Positions 25,636-36,095 of a stretch of DNA of 64,000 nucleotides are shown one piece after another; position 1 is the stretch's first letter, and each line of letters starts with the position of its first letter. The notes under the pieces were generated by a model that searched no databases, was not told the DNA's origin, and saw nothing but the letters and a program-made list of their open reading frames with translations. The position numbers and the translations under genes were made by a program. The DNA is from Amycolatopsis sp. EV170708-02-1. GTDB taxonomy: Bacteria; Actinomycetota; Actinomycetes; Mycobacteriales; Pseudonocardiaceae. Location: assembly GCF_022479115.1 (NCBI RefSeq), contig NZ_CP092497.1, positions 7,998,001 through 8,062,000 of the forward strand, given 5' to 3'.

Positions 25636-26214
25636 CTACTTAGCCCACTTAGGCCGAGGCGGCGGCACGTAGTCCGCGAAGCCGTCCAGAAGCACCGAAG
25701 CGTCCGAGTCGATCGAAAGCATGTCCCGGTACCCCGCCGACAAGAAGCCCTCCGACACCATGTGATCGGCGAACTTCAGCAGCGGCGCGTAGTACCCGCC
25801 GACGTCGACCAGCCCGATCGGCTTCTCGTGCAGCCCGAGCTGGGCCCACGTCCAGACCTCGAACAGTTCCTCCAGCGTCCCCGCGCCGCCGGGCAGCGCG
25901 AGGAAGCCGTCGGACAGCGCCGCCATCTTCGCCTTCCGCTGGTGCATGTCGGCGACGACGTGCAGTTCGGTCAGGCCGGCGTGCGCGATCTCAACGGAGC
26001 CCAGCGCCTCGGGGATCACGCCGATCACCTCGCCGCCCGCGGCCAGCGCCGCGTCCGCGACGACGCCCATGGTCCCGACCGACGCCCCGCCGTAGACCAG
26101 CCCGATCCCCCGCGAGGCCAGCAGCGTGCCCAGGGCACGAGCCTCCTCGGCGTATCGCGGGTCGAAGCCCATCGACGAACCGCAGAACACGCAGATCCGG
26201 CGCGGCGCTGCCAT
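25636..26214 (-). CDS. LOG family protein (cytokinin-type nucleotide phosphoribohydrolase)
   Basis: 192 residues. The Rossmann-type N-terminus ([21 protein letters not shown]) and the LOG motif [16 protein letters not shown] are intact. LOG enzymes release the base from nucleoside 5'-monophosphates, classically N6-modified adenosines. The start overlaps the previous stop as TGATG. The last 205 bp lie in the duplicated segment. Confidence 0.9.
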   Translation of the reverse strand: MAAPRRICVFCGSSMGFDPRYAEEARALGTLLASRGIGLVYGGASVGTMGVVADAALAAGGEVIGVIPEALGSVEIAHAGLTELHVVADMHQRKAKMAALSDGFLALPGGAGTLEELFEVWTWAQLGLHEKPIGLVDVGGYYAPLLKFADHMVSEGFLSAGYRDMLSIDSDASVLLDGFADYVPPPRPKWAK

Positions 26215-26999
26215 CAGTGGGTGTCCTCCCATGCCTGGTACGACTCCTGGACGACACGCACGGCGTCGTCGATGTCGTCGGTGACGTGCAGCAGGTCGAG
26301 GTCCTTCTCGCCGATCTTGCCCTCGGCGAGCAGCGTCTTGGCGATCCAGTCGTACAGGCCGCCCCAGTAGTCGCTGCCGAACAGCACGACCGGGAACTTC
26401 GTGACCTTCTTCGTCTGCACCAGGGTGAGCGCCTCGAACAGCTCGTCGAGCGTGCCGAAGCCGCCGGGCAGGCAGATGAACGCCTGCGAGTACTTGATGA
26501 ACATGGTCTTGCGGGCGAAGAAGTACCGGAAGTTGACGCCGAGGTCGACCCACGGGTTCAGCCCCTGCTCGAACGGCAGCTCGATGCCGAGGCCGACCGA
26601 GAACCCGCCCGCCTCGTTGGCGCCGCGGTTCACCGCTTCCATCGCGCCGGGGCCGCCGCCGGTCATCACCGCGAAGCCCGCGTTCGCGAGCGCGCCGCCG
26701 ATCTTGCGCCCGAGTTCGTACTCCGGGTGGTCCCGCTTGGTCCGCGCCGAACCGAACACCGTCACCGCGCGCGGCACCTCGGCCAGCGCGCCGAAGCCCT
26801 CGACGAACTCCGCCTGGATCCGCAGCACGCGCCACGGGTCGGTGTGCACCCAGTCGCTCGGACCCCGCGAGTCCAGCAGGCGCTGGTCGGTGGTGCTGCC
26901 CTGGTCGCGGCGATCCCGCCGCAGCACGACCGGGCCCTTGTGGCGCTCGATCGGACGTTCCGGGTACTGGCCGTCGGGGAACTCGCTTGTCTCACTCAC
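26214..26999 (-). CDS. TIGR00730/LOG-like Rossmann-fold protein, long form
   Basis: 261 residues, GTG start. LOG core with [40 protein letters not shown] and [19 protein letters not shown], plus a basic ~60-residue N-terminal extension. Paralogous to and translationally coupled with the shorter LOG protein. In M. tuberculosis a LOG gene (Rv1205) also lies near gpgS. Confidence 0.9.
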   Translation of the reverse strand: MSETSEFPDGQYPERPIERHKGPVVLRRDRRDQGSTTDQRLLDSRGPSDWVHTDPWRVLRIQAEFVEGFGALAEVPRAVTVFGSARTKRDHPEYELGRKIGGALANAGFAVMTGGGPGAMEAVNRGANEAGGFSVGLGIELPFEQGLNPWVDLGVNFRYFFARKTMFIKYSQAFICLPGGFGTLDELFEALTLVQTKKVTKFPVVLFGSDYWGGLYDWIAKTLLAEGKIGEKDLDLLHVTDDIDDAVRVVQESYQAWEDTH

Positions 27000-27073
27000 C
27001 CCGCCAAGACTACGACGTCGTCACCGTCCGGAGCGGCGGCATCGCCGCGAACAGGAGTTGTCGGGTACGCGAA

Positions 27074-27103
27074 CGCGGGGCCCGCCGGGAAGCGGGCCCC
27101 GCG
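27074..27103. terminator. Terminator after the GH9 gene
   Basis: Perfect 11-bp GC stem (CGCGGGGCCCG and CGGGCCCCGCG) with an 8-base loop, nine bases beyond the GH9 stop on the minus strand. Confidence 0.65.
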
Positions 27104-27111
27104 AACACGGG

Positions 27112-28974
27112 TCAGGAACGTCCGGTCAGCGCGAACGCGAGCATGGCCGTCGAGGTGAAGTCGATGGCGGGCTCGTTGCTCGGCCAGGACGCCAGGTCGT
27201 CGGCGTAGCGGGACTCGGGGGTGTCGAAGGCTTCGAAGGGCTTCTTGCACTCCTTCGACCCGGGCGGGAGCTCCATGTGCTCGAAGTTCTCCGCTCCGTT
27301 GGGCCCGTTCACGACGGCGCCGTAGAGCAGTTTCTCCTCTCCGGCGAGGTTCGCCGCCTGGTGGTGCGGACACCGCGGGTACGTGGTGCCGACCCCGACG
27401 ACCAGCGAGATGCCCCAGGCGTTCGCGCCGAGGGTGAAGTTCCGCTGCTGCGCACCGAACGCCGCGTACCGACGGTCACCGGTCAGGTCCGCGTACAGCC
27501 GCTCGGTCGCGGCGAATCCGAAGCTCTTGCTTGCCGCGTCGAATTCCTTCACCGAGACGGCGGTCCGGAAAGGACTCTGAGCCGCGCTCGCGACACCTTC
27601 GTCGAGCTGACGCCGCAGATCGCCGATCAGCTCCTTCGGGCCCAGCGCCGCGCCCGGGACACCGTGCCGCAGGAGCTTCGCCAGTTCGGCGTGCGCCAGC
27701 GCGCTGGTGTCGTACAGGTTGAGCGTGCTCTTCTCTTCGACGTCGATGTAGGCCTTCGCCCAGTGGGCCGCCTGCCGCGTCCACTCGGCCGACCGCGGGT
27801 CTCGCAGGGCCTTGGCGGCCAGTGCGAGCTGCGTCGCGCCGAGCTCCATGTCGTCCCGCCACGACGATTCCGGGTAGTACGCGTGCGGGAAGGCGGTGAC
27901 CAGTTCACCGACGTTCTCGGTCTTGGCCTGCGCGAAAACCGAGGCGGCCTCGGCGAAGTACTTCCTTGCCAGCGAAGGGTTCCGCTTCGCCTCGACCTGC
28001 GCGCCGAGCGCGAACGCGGCGGCCACGCGGCCGGCGAGGTTCGGGCTGAGCGCGGAACCGCCGGGGTTCGCCGGGAAGACCGGCCGGTGCTTCACGAAGT
28101 ACATGGGGTCGCCGGGTTTCACGTCGAGCGGGTCGTCGTCGTGCGGGTTCCGCCAGACGTCGTGGTCGCCGAGGAAGCCGAACTTGTCGCTGCCCGTGCC
28201 GATACCGACCTGGGCGTAGAGCGTCTTGCCGTTCTGGTCCCACATCTTGTCGAGCCAGTCGAGGCCGAGCTTGACCTCCTTGGCCAGCGCCGGGTCGTAG
28301 CCCTCGCGGAGCACATAACCCATCTCCGCCAGCGAGTACGCCGTGTTCGACGTGAACTTGACGAAGTCGCCCGCGTCGACCCAGCCGCCCTCGACGTCGA
28401 TCGGCCCGCCCGCCGGCTTCAGCGGTTCGGTGATCTCGTCGCCGAATTCGCCGCCGAACGCGGGCCATTCGTAGATCGTGGCCTGCTTGTCCGCCAAATG
28501 CGAGGGCTTGCGGTCGAGACGGCCGGGGATGATGTCGTCGCCGTCGCGCTGCGCCTGGAAGAACTCGTTGGTGGCGCGGACGAGCGGGGTGAAGAGCCGG
28601 TGCTTGGTGTCCACCCGGAACGTCGGCGACGTCGCCTTGGTCTCGCCGGTGACCTCGATCCGGTACTTGCCCGGCAGCCAGACCTTCGACAGGTCCAGCT
28701 GGTACACCGCCGGGTACTTCGCGTTCCACGCGCCGAGCGACGGCCCGGTCCGTCCACGATGGACGGTCCGGCCGCGTTCGTCGATCACCGAGAACGAACC
28801 CGGCGCGCTGGAGAGGAGATAGGCGTGCTTGGTCTCGGTGATGCCGTAGCCGACCTGGTCGACCCGGACCTCACCTTGTACCGCCGCCGCGGCCGAAACC
28901 GCCGGAACCGTCAAACCCCCGAGGACCAGTGCCGACACCGCGGCCACCGCCCGGGACCAGGAACTCACCATCAT
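27112..28974 (-). CDS. Secreted glycoside hydrolase family 9 (cellulase-type)
   Basis: 620 residues. Signal peptide (about 1-30, ending AAAAV). The N-terminal Ig-like CelD domain (about 32-125: VRVDQVGYGITETKHAYL) is followed by the GH9 catalytic domain, with nucleophile/base Asp in GGWVDAGDFVKF and the catalytic acid Glu in WPSNEPAIDFTS near the C-terminus. No carbohydrate-binding module. Probably an endo- or exo-beta-glucanase, although some GH9 enzymes are glucosaminidases. Part of a run of secreted hydrolases. Confidence 0.9.
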   Translation of the reverse strand: MMVSSWSRAVAAVSALVLGGLTVPAVSAAAAVQGEVRVDQVGYGITETKHAYLLSSAPGSFSVIDERGRTVHRGRTGPSLGAWNAKYPAVYQLDLSKVWLPGKYRIEVTGETKATSPTFRVDTKHRLFTPLVRATNEFFQAQRDGDDIIPGRLDRKPSHLADKQATIYEWPAFGGEFGDEITEPLKPAGGPIDVEGGWVDAGDFVKFTSNTAYSLAEMGYVLREGYDPALAKEVKLGLDWLDKMWDQNGKTLYAQVGIGTGSDKFGFLGDHDVWRNPHDDDPLDVKPGDPMYFVKHRPVFPANPGGSALSPNLAGRVAAAFALGAQVEAKRNPSLARKYFAEAASVFAQAKTENVGELVTAFPHAYYPESSWRDDMELGATQLALAAKALRDPRSAEWTRQAAHWAKAYIDVEEKSTLNLYDTSALAHAELAKLLRHGVPGAALGPKELIGDLRRQLDEGVASAAQSPFRTAVSVKEFDAASKSFGFAATERLYADLTGDRRYAAFGAQQRNFTLGANAWGISLVVGVGTTYPRCPHHQAANLAGEEKLLYGAVVNGPNGAENFEHMELPPGSKECKKPFEAFDTPESRYADDLASWPSNEPAIDFTSTAMLAFALTGRS

Positions 28975-29125
28975 CGGCGCCCCGCTCGTGAATTAGTTAA
29001 GAAAGTTTCCTTTTTATGGCGCAAGACGCTAGCGCCCGGAACGCCACCAGTCAATATGTCCGTTTCGGTCGAAAGTCACCGGGTCCAGGCGTTGTCGGCG
29101 GGTATCCGCCGGGAAATCGTCTACC
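28975..29125. promoter_or_regulatory. Divergent promoter region, GH9 and XRE-TPR genes
   Basis: About 150 bp, unusually AT-rich near the GH9 start. The stretch TTAAGAAAGTTTCCTTTTT (about 28997-29015) contains an imperfect AAGAAA/TTTCCTT inverted repeat resembling elements seen before secreted hydrolase genes in actinomycetes. The regulator is unknown. Confidence 0.35.
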
Positions 29126-30457
29126 GTGGTCGGGGTGCCGTCCAAGCCGAACGGGGCAGAACCACTCGGCGCGCGGATCCGGCGGTTGCGCCGGGCACGC
29201 GGGCTGACCCAGCGCGAGCTGGCCGAACCCCGCTACGACCGCGGCTTCCTCGCCAAGGTCGAGTCGGGCGGCCGACTGCCCTCGGACGACGTGCTCTCGC
29301 ACCTCGCGCGACGGCTCGGCCTCACTCCGGACGAACTCCGCTTCGACCGGCCGCCGGGCGCGGCCGAAGAACTCACCGACGCGCTCGAAACCGCGTACCG
29401 CGAGTTGCAGAAGGGCGGCCTCGAAGCCGCCGAGCACGAATTCGCCCGGGTGGAGCGGCGCGCGGCCGAGTACCGGCTGCCGGACGTCCAATGCCACGCA
29501 CGCTTCTATCTCGGCGAAGTCCAGTGGCAGCGCTACGACATCCCGTTGGCGGACAAGGGTTTCGCGCACGCCATGGAGCTCGTCGACGCCGCTTCGCCCC
29601 GGTTGCGCGCGATGATCGTCAACCGGCTGGCCGCCTGCCGCGCGCTGTCGGGCGATCTGGGCGCGTCGGTCGCGCTCGTCGAAACGGCGCTCGCCGAGCT
29701 TCGCGCCACCGGCACGGACGATCCGGATGCCGAACTGGCGCTGCTGACCGCGTTGATCCACCCCCTCATCGAAATGGGCGCGCTGCGCCGGGCGCGACGG
29801 GCCGCCGAAGAAGGCCGCCGCGTCCTTCCTTCCGCGCACCGCAAGGACATCTCCGCGCGGTACCACCGGCAGGCGGCGCAACTGTGGCAGGAGATCGGCC
29901 TGGCCGACCGCGCGGAGAAGGACCTTTCGCGGGCACTGAGGCTCTTTACGTCGATCGGCTACGACCGTGACGCCGCCCGGAGCCGCTGGGCCCGCGGCTT
30001 CCTGTGGCGACGGCTGGGGAAACTCGAGGAGGCGCACGCCGAGTTACGGCTCGCCCGCGATCTTCTCGCGAAGGCGGGCTCACAGGAGGGCGTACTCGGC
30101 GCGACCATCGAGCTCGCCGACGTCCGCCGCCGCCAAGGGGAGCTCGACGAGGCGGCCGAACTCGCCGAGGGGATCCGGCCGCTTCTGGATCGATCCCCCG
30201 ATATCGAGGCGAGGGCGGAGGTTCTCCGCTTACTGGGACTCATCGCCCGCGCGCGCGGCGACCTGACCGAGGCGACCGCGCTACTCGAAGAAGCCGCCAC
30301 GGCACAGGAAAAGGCCGAACTACGCGGCGCACTCGTCGCTACCGCACTGCATTTGGGCGACACACTGCGCGCCCGCGGATTAATCGAAAAAGCGGCGGAG
30401 GCCTATCGGCGCGGTGTGCGCGCGGCCGCAATGTCCGATTCCGGGCCGGCGGACTGA
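29126..30457 (+). CDS. XRE-family regulator with TPR domain, copy 1
   Basis: 443 residues; GTG 29126, with GTG 29135 also possible. HTH_XRE at about 14-72 (LGARIRRLRRARGLTQRELAEP...FLAKVESGGRLPSDDVLSHLARRLGL), then tetratricopeptide-like helical repeats to the end. The architecture suggests a regulator that senses a peptide or partner protein through its TPR arm. Divergent from GH9, so it may control that gene. A paralogue is at 36957. Confidence 0.85.
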   Translation: MVGVPSKPNGAEPLGARIRRLRRARGLTQRELAEPRYDRGFLAKVESGGRLPSDDVLSHLARRLGLTPDELRFDRPPGAAEELTDALETAYRELQKGGLEAAEHEFARVERRAAEYRLPDVQCHARFYLGEVQWQRYDIPLADKGFAHAMELVDAASPRLRAMIVNRLAACRALSGDLGASVALVETALAELRATGTDDPDAELALLTALIHPLIEMGALRRARRAAEEGRRVLPSAHRKDISARYHRQAAQLWQEIGLADRAEKDLSRALRLFTSIGYDRDAARSRWARGFLWRRLGKLEEAHAELRLARDLLAKAGSQEGVLGATIELADVRRRQGELDEAAELAEGIRPLLDRSPDIEARAEVLRLLGLIARARGDLTEATALLEEAATAQEKAELRGALVATALHLGDTLRARGLIEKAAEAYRRGVRAAAMSDSGPAD

Positions 30458-30472
30458 AAACCATACGAAAGT

Positions 30473-30493
30473 CGCCATATATCGCATATGGCG
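30473..30493. terminator. AT-rich hairpin after XRE-TPR copy 1
   Basis: CGCCATAT, five-base loop, ATATGGCG, 16 bases past the stop and followed by GGGAAAAA. A second perfect 8-bp hairpin (CAGGGATT, TC, AATCCCTG) is at 30512-30529. Confidence 0.55.
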
Positions 30494-30602
30494 GGAAAAA
30501 CTCTTACTACACAGGGATTTCAATCCCTGCATGTGGATCTTCACCCGGCCCGCTAGGCCATCCGGCCCATTGACGGCCTTGTGAGCGGCTCCTTTACTCG
30601 GA

Positions 30603-30642
30603 CGTGTCCATCGGGATAACTCCAGTTATCCGAATGGGCACG
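30603..30642. repeat. Imperfect inverted repeat upstream of the M4 protease gene
   Basis: 19-base arms around a two-base centre (TAACT CC AGTTA), 16 of 19 paired, about 95 bp before the M4 start. It could be a leader hairpin or a large operator. The remaining 277-bp gap (30458-30734) shows only the two smaller hairpins. Confidence 0.45.
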
Positions 30643-30734
30643 CTCCCCGTCCCCCGCCGTGCACCCGCCCCGGTCGAATTCCCCGCCGCGCCACTGGCCG
30701 TACGGGTACACGGTCCTGCCCATGGAAGGTTCAC

Positions 30735-33002
30735 ATGACCGTTCAGCGAGGGCTCAGAACAGGGTTGGCGGCCGTCGCCGGCCTTGCCCTGAGCATGACG
30801 TTCCCGGTGACCCCGGCGAACGCGACCACCGCCACCATCCAGCCCGCGACCCCCGACGCCGTGGCCGCGAGCGCGGCCGACCGGGCCGCCGCGGCCGGGG
30901 TGGACCACTTGCGGAGGGGGGCCGACGAGGACTTCCGCCGCGTCGGGCTGACCCAGGGTGGCGGAGGACTCTTCTACGCCGCTTACGAACGAACCTACCG
31001 TGGCCTGCCGGTCGTCGGCGGGGACGCGGTGGTGGTCGCCGACGGCGCCGGGCGCGTCCGCGGCACCAGCGCCGCGGAGACCGCGTCGATCTCGGTCGGG
31101 ACGAAGGCCAAGATCTCCGCGGCGAAGGCGACCGAGGTCGCGCGCAGCCAACTGTCCAAAGTAGACAGTGTTGTCGCGCCGAAGCTCGTCGTGCTGGCGG
31201 GGAACTCCCCCAAGCTCGCCTACGAGGTCGTCGTCGCGGGCACCAAGGCGACGACGCCGAGCAACCTGCACGTGTTCGTGGACGGCGTCACCGGCGCGGT
31301 GCTCGAAACCCGTGACGACGTCAAGATGTCCAACTTCCCCGCCGCCGCACCGAAGGCGGCGTCGAACGACGTCAGCACGCTGGGCGCCGGGAACAGCTAC
31401 TACGTCGGCAACGTCACCATCGACACGACGAACTCCGGCGGCACGTACACGATGCGCGACCCGCAGCGCACCAACATCAGCTGTGCCCGCCAGAACGGCT
31501 CGCCCTACAGCGGACCGGACGACAACTGGGGCAACGGTTCCGGCACCGATCTGGAAACCGCCTGCGTCGACGCGCTCTTCGGCGTGCAGACCGAGTGGAA
31601 GATGCTGGGCGAATGGCTCGGCCGCAACGGCATCAACGGCAACGGCGGCGGCTTCCCCGCCTACGTCGGGCTCAACCAGGCCAACGCCTACTGGAACGGC
31701 TCCTCGACCACTTACGGCCGCTCGCAGGACAGCCAGCGCCAGGCCACCCCGATGGACGTCGTCGCGCACGAGTACGGCCACGCCATCTTCCAGACCACGC
31801 CGGGCGGCGCGGGCAGCGGCAACGAGAACGGCGGGCTCAACGAGTCCACCGGTGACATCTTCGGTGCCGTCACCGAGCACTACGCCAACAACGCCAAGGA
31901 CACCCCGGACTACGACGTCGGCGAGGGCGTGAACCTGGTCGGCCGCGGCCCGATCCGCTACATGAACCAGCCGAGCCGGATCTCCGGCAACCCCGACTGC
32001 TACTCGTCGTCCATCCCGAACACCGAGGTGCACGCCGCCGCGGGCCCGCAGAACCACTGGTTCTACCTGCTGGCCGAGGGCACCGCGCCGGTCGGCAAGC
32101 CGGCCAGCCCGACCTGCAACAACACCTCGATCACCGGGATCGGCATCCAGAAGGCCGCGAAGATCTTCTACAACGGCCTGCTGAAGAAGACCTCCAGCTG
32201 GAACCACCGCGCGGCCCGCAAGGCCACCCTGGAAGCGGCGCTCGCGCTGTACCCGGGCTCCTGCACCGAGTTCAACACCACCAAGGCGGCGTGGAACGCC
32301 ATCAGCGTGCCCGCGGCGACCGGTGAACCGACCTCGTGCACCCCGCAGGGCAACGACTTCTCGGTCGGCGTCGACCCGGCGGCCGGCACGGTCAAGCCGG
32401 GCGAGTCGGCCACCGTCACGGTGAACACCGCGACCACCAACGGTACGGCGCAGACGGTTTCGCTGACCGCGAGCGGCCTTCCCACCGGGGCGACCGCGAC
32501 GTTCAACCCGGCCTCGGTGCAGTCGGGCGCCTCCTCGACGCTCACCATCGCGACGTCGGCGAGCACCCCTGACGGCACCAGCACCATCACGGTGACCGGC
32601 ACGGCGGCCAGCGGCACGCACACCGCGCAGTACAAGCTGACCGTCGGCACCGGCGGTGACGTGCGGACGTACAGCAACGACACCGACTACGCGCTGAACG
32701 ACTACGGCACGGTGAACAGCCCGATCACCTCCACCGCCACCGGTAACGCGGTGTCCCCGGTGAAGGTGACGGTCACCGGTACGCACACCTGCTCCGAGGA
32801 CCTCCGCATCAGCCTGAAGGCCCCCGACGGCAGCACGTACTCGGTCAAGCCCACCGGCTCCCTGCCCTGCACCGACCTGGGCACGCGGAACTACTCGGTG
32901 AACGTGACCAACGAAGTCGCGGCGGGCACCTGGACCCTCGTGGTCTACGACGCCTACTCGCAGGACACCGGCACGCTCGACAGCTGGTCCATCACGGTCT
33001 AG
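30735..33002 (+). CDS. Secreted M4 (thermolysin-type) metalloprotease with P/Homo B domain
   Basis: 755 residues. Signal peptide (about 1-33, ANA), FTP/PepSY-type propeptide to about 200, then the M4 catalytic domain with HEYGH (His345, Glu346, His349) and the third zinc ligand Glu at about 370 (NESTGD). A bacterial Ig-like Thr/Ser-rich segment (about 540-635) and a proprotein-convertase P domain (about 640-755) follow. A calcium/zinc extracellular protease. The Ig-P cassette recurs in the next gene. Confidence 0.93.
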   Translation: MTVQRGLRTGLAAVAGLALSMTFPVTPANATTATIQPATPDAVAASAADRAAAAGVDHLRRGADEDFRRVGLTQGGGGLFYAAYERTYRGLPVVGGDAVVVADGAGRVRGTSAAETASISVGTKAKISAAKATEVARSQLSKVDSVVAPKLVVLAGNSPKLAYEVVVAGTKATTPSNLHVFVDGVTGAVLETRDDVKMSNFPAAAPKAASNDVSTLGAGNSYYVGNVTIDTTNSGGTYTMRDPQRTNISCARQNGSPYSGPDDNWGNGSGTDLETACVDALFGVQTEWKMLGEWLGRNGINGNGGGFPAYVGLNQANAYWNGSSTTYGRSQDSQRQATPMDVVAHEYGHAIFQTTPGGAGSGNENGGLNESTGDIFGAVTEHYANNAKDTPDYDVGEGVNLVGRGPIRYMNQPSRISGNPDCYSSSIPNTEVHAAAGPQNHWFYLLAEGTAPVGKPASPTCNNTSITGIGIQKAAKIFYNGLLKKTSSWNHRAARKATLEAALALYPGSCTEFNTTKAAWNAISVPAATGEPTSCTPQGNDFSVGVDPAAGTVKPGESATVTVNTATTNGTAQTVSLTASGLPTGATATFNPASVQSGASSTLTIATSASTPDGTSTITVTGTAASGTHTAQYKLTVGTGGDVRTYSNDTDYALNDYGTVNSPITSTATGNAVSPVKVTVTGTHTCSEDLRISLKAPDGSTYSVKPTGSLPCTDLGTRNYSVNVTNEVAAGTWTLVVYDAYSQDTGTLDSWSITV

Positions 33003-34672
<1,670 letters not shown>

Positions 34673-34684
34673 CCATCCGAATGG

Positions 34685-34730
34685 CGAAGGCCATCTCACG
34701 AGGACACCCGGCCTCGTGGGATGGCCTTCG
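34685..34730. terminator. Terminator after the M28 gene
   Basis: 19-base arms (CGAAGGCCATCTCACGAGG and its near complement) with an eight-base loop, 12 bases after the M28 stop. Confidence 0.65.
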
Positions 34731-34764
34731 TGCGTGACGGGGATTTTCGGACAACTCTTCGATA

Positions 34765-34780
34765 TCTGGTCTAGACCACC
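34765..34780. promoter_or_regulatory. DasR-type operator (dre) before the chitinase
   Basis: The TGGTCTAGACCA palindrome at 34767-34778 matches the core of the Streptomyces DasR site (about AGTGGTCTAGACCACT). It lies about 98 bp upstream of the chitinase start. DasR is the GlcNAc-responsive GntR repressor that controls chitinases. Confidence 0.75.
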
Positions 34781-34875
34781 CGATCGTCGGTAGCGCCACT
34801 CATGCGCGGCGACCTATGTTGAGCCGAACGGCCGCTTCCTGTTCGTTCAAACCGCTTTCGAGATGGGAGCTGGGT

Positions 34876-35931
34876 ATGTTCGGTCGCGTCTCACGGCTGC
34901 TCGCAATCACCGGCGCGGCGGTACTCGCCGTCACCACACTCGTCGCCTTGGGCTCGGCGCACGCGTCCCCCGACGCCGAGGTCTGCGCGGTCAAATCGAA
35001 GCCCGCGGGCAAAGTCCTGCAGGGCTATTGGGAGAACTGGGACGGCGCGTCGAACGGCGTCCATCCGCCGATGGGCTGGATCCCGATCACCGACGCCCGG
35101 ATCAAGGCCAATGGGTACAACGTGATCAACGCGGCCTTTCCGGTCATCCTGTCCGACGGAACGGCCAAATGGGAGGACGGGATGGACGCGACTGTGAAGG
35201 TCGCGACCCCGTCCGAAATGTGCGCCGCGAAGGACGCGGGCGCGACGATCCTGATGTCCATCGGCGGCGCCACCGCGGGAATCGATCTGAATTCGGCCAC
35301 CGTGGCGGACAAATTCGTCGCCACCATCGTGCCGATCCTGAAGAAGTACAACTTCGACGGGATCGACATCGACATCGAGACCGGCCTCACCGGCAGCGGG
35401 AACATCAGCACGCTTTCCGCGTCGCAGAAGAACCTCATCCGCATCATCGACGGCGTCCTCGCCGCGATGCCGTCGAACTTCGGGCTCACCATGGCGCCGG
35501 AGACCGCGTACGTCACCGGCGGCAGCGTCGTCTACGGCTCGATCTGGGGCGCGTATCTGCCGATCATCAAGAAGTACGCGGACAACGGACGGCTGTGGTG
35601 GCTGAACATGCAGTACTACAACGGAAGCATGTACGGCTGCTCCGGTGATTCGTACCAGGCCGGGACGGTTCAGGGCTTCGTCGCGCAGACCAACTGCCTC
35701 GACAAGGGCCTGGTGATCCAGGGCCAGACGATCCGCGTCCCCTACGACAAGCAGGCCCCCGGCCTGCCGGCGCAGGCGGGCGCGGGCGGCGGCTACATGT
35801 CGCCGAGCCTGGTTTCCCAGGCCTACCGCAGCATCCCGTCGCTCAAGGGCCTGATGACCTGGTCGATCAACTGGGACGGTTCGCGGAACTGGACCTTCGG
35901 CCAGAACGTGAAATCCCTGCAGGGCCGCTGA
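34876..35931 (+). CDS. Secreted GH18 chitinase
   Basis: 351 residues from ATG 34876, chosen because a signal peptide (1-30, cleavage after AHA) begins there and GGGAG precedes it. GH18 catalytic motif D-x2-D-x-D-x-E is present: Asp161, Asp164, Asp166 and acid Glu168 in FDGIDIDIETG. MSIGGATAG is the first conserved strand. Single-domain enzyme without a chitin-binding module. Probably induced by GlcNAc via the dre site. Confidence 0.92.
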   Translation: MFGRVSRLLAITGAAVLAVTTLVALGSAHASPDAEVCAVKSKPAGKVLQGYWENWDGASNGVHPPMGWIPITDARIKANGYNVINAAFPVILSDGTAKWEDGMDATVKVATPSEMCAAKDAGATILMSIGGATAGIDLNSATVADKFVATIVPILKKYNFDGIDIDIETGLTGSGNISTLSASQKNLIRIIDGVLAAMPSNFGLTMAPETAYVTGGSVVYGSIWGAYLPIIKKYADNGRLWWLNMQYYNGSMYGCSGDSYQAGTVQGFVAQTNCLDKGLVIQGQTIRVPYDKQAPGLPAQAGAGGGYMSPSLVSQAYRSIPSLKGLMTWSINWDGSRNWTFGQNVKSLQGR

Positions 35932-35949
35932 TCCCCCGTGTCGTCCGTC

Positions 35950-36095
35950 TGATCACGCGAGTTACGCCCCCAAGCACGCGAGTTCGCCGTCCAATCACGC
36001 GAGTTACGAGTTCGGTCACGCGGGCTCGCCGTGCGGAACCGGCGAACTCGCGTGATCAGGGGCGGAACTCGCGTGCTTGAGGGCGTAACTCACGA
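35950..36095. repeat. CACGCGAGTT repeat array between convergent genes
   Basis: CACGCGAGTT or a close variant appears four times on the plus strand in the left half and three times inverted in the right half, making a nested ~145-bp imperfect palindrome. The stop codon of the DUF3152 gene (36090-36092) lies inside it. Probably works as a bidirectional terminator. Confidence 0.6.

Noticed and set aside
26401..29970. Long plus-strand frame across the LOG and GH9 genes
   Set aside because: It runs antisense to two LOG/GH9 genes and through a divergent promoter, and its end overlaps the XRE-TPR gene in another frame.
30603..30642. A riboswitch or T-box before the M4 gene
   Set aside because: Only a single imperfect hairpin is present, with no conserved aptamer or specifier elements.
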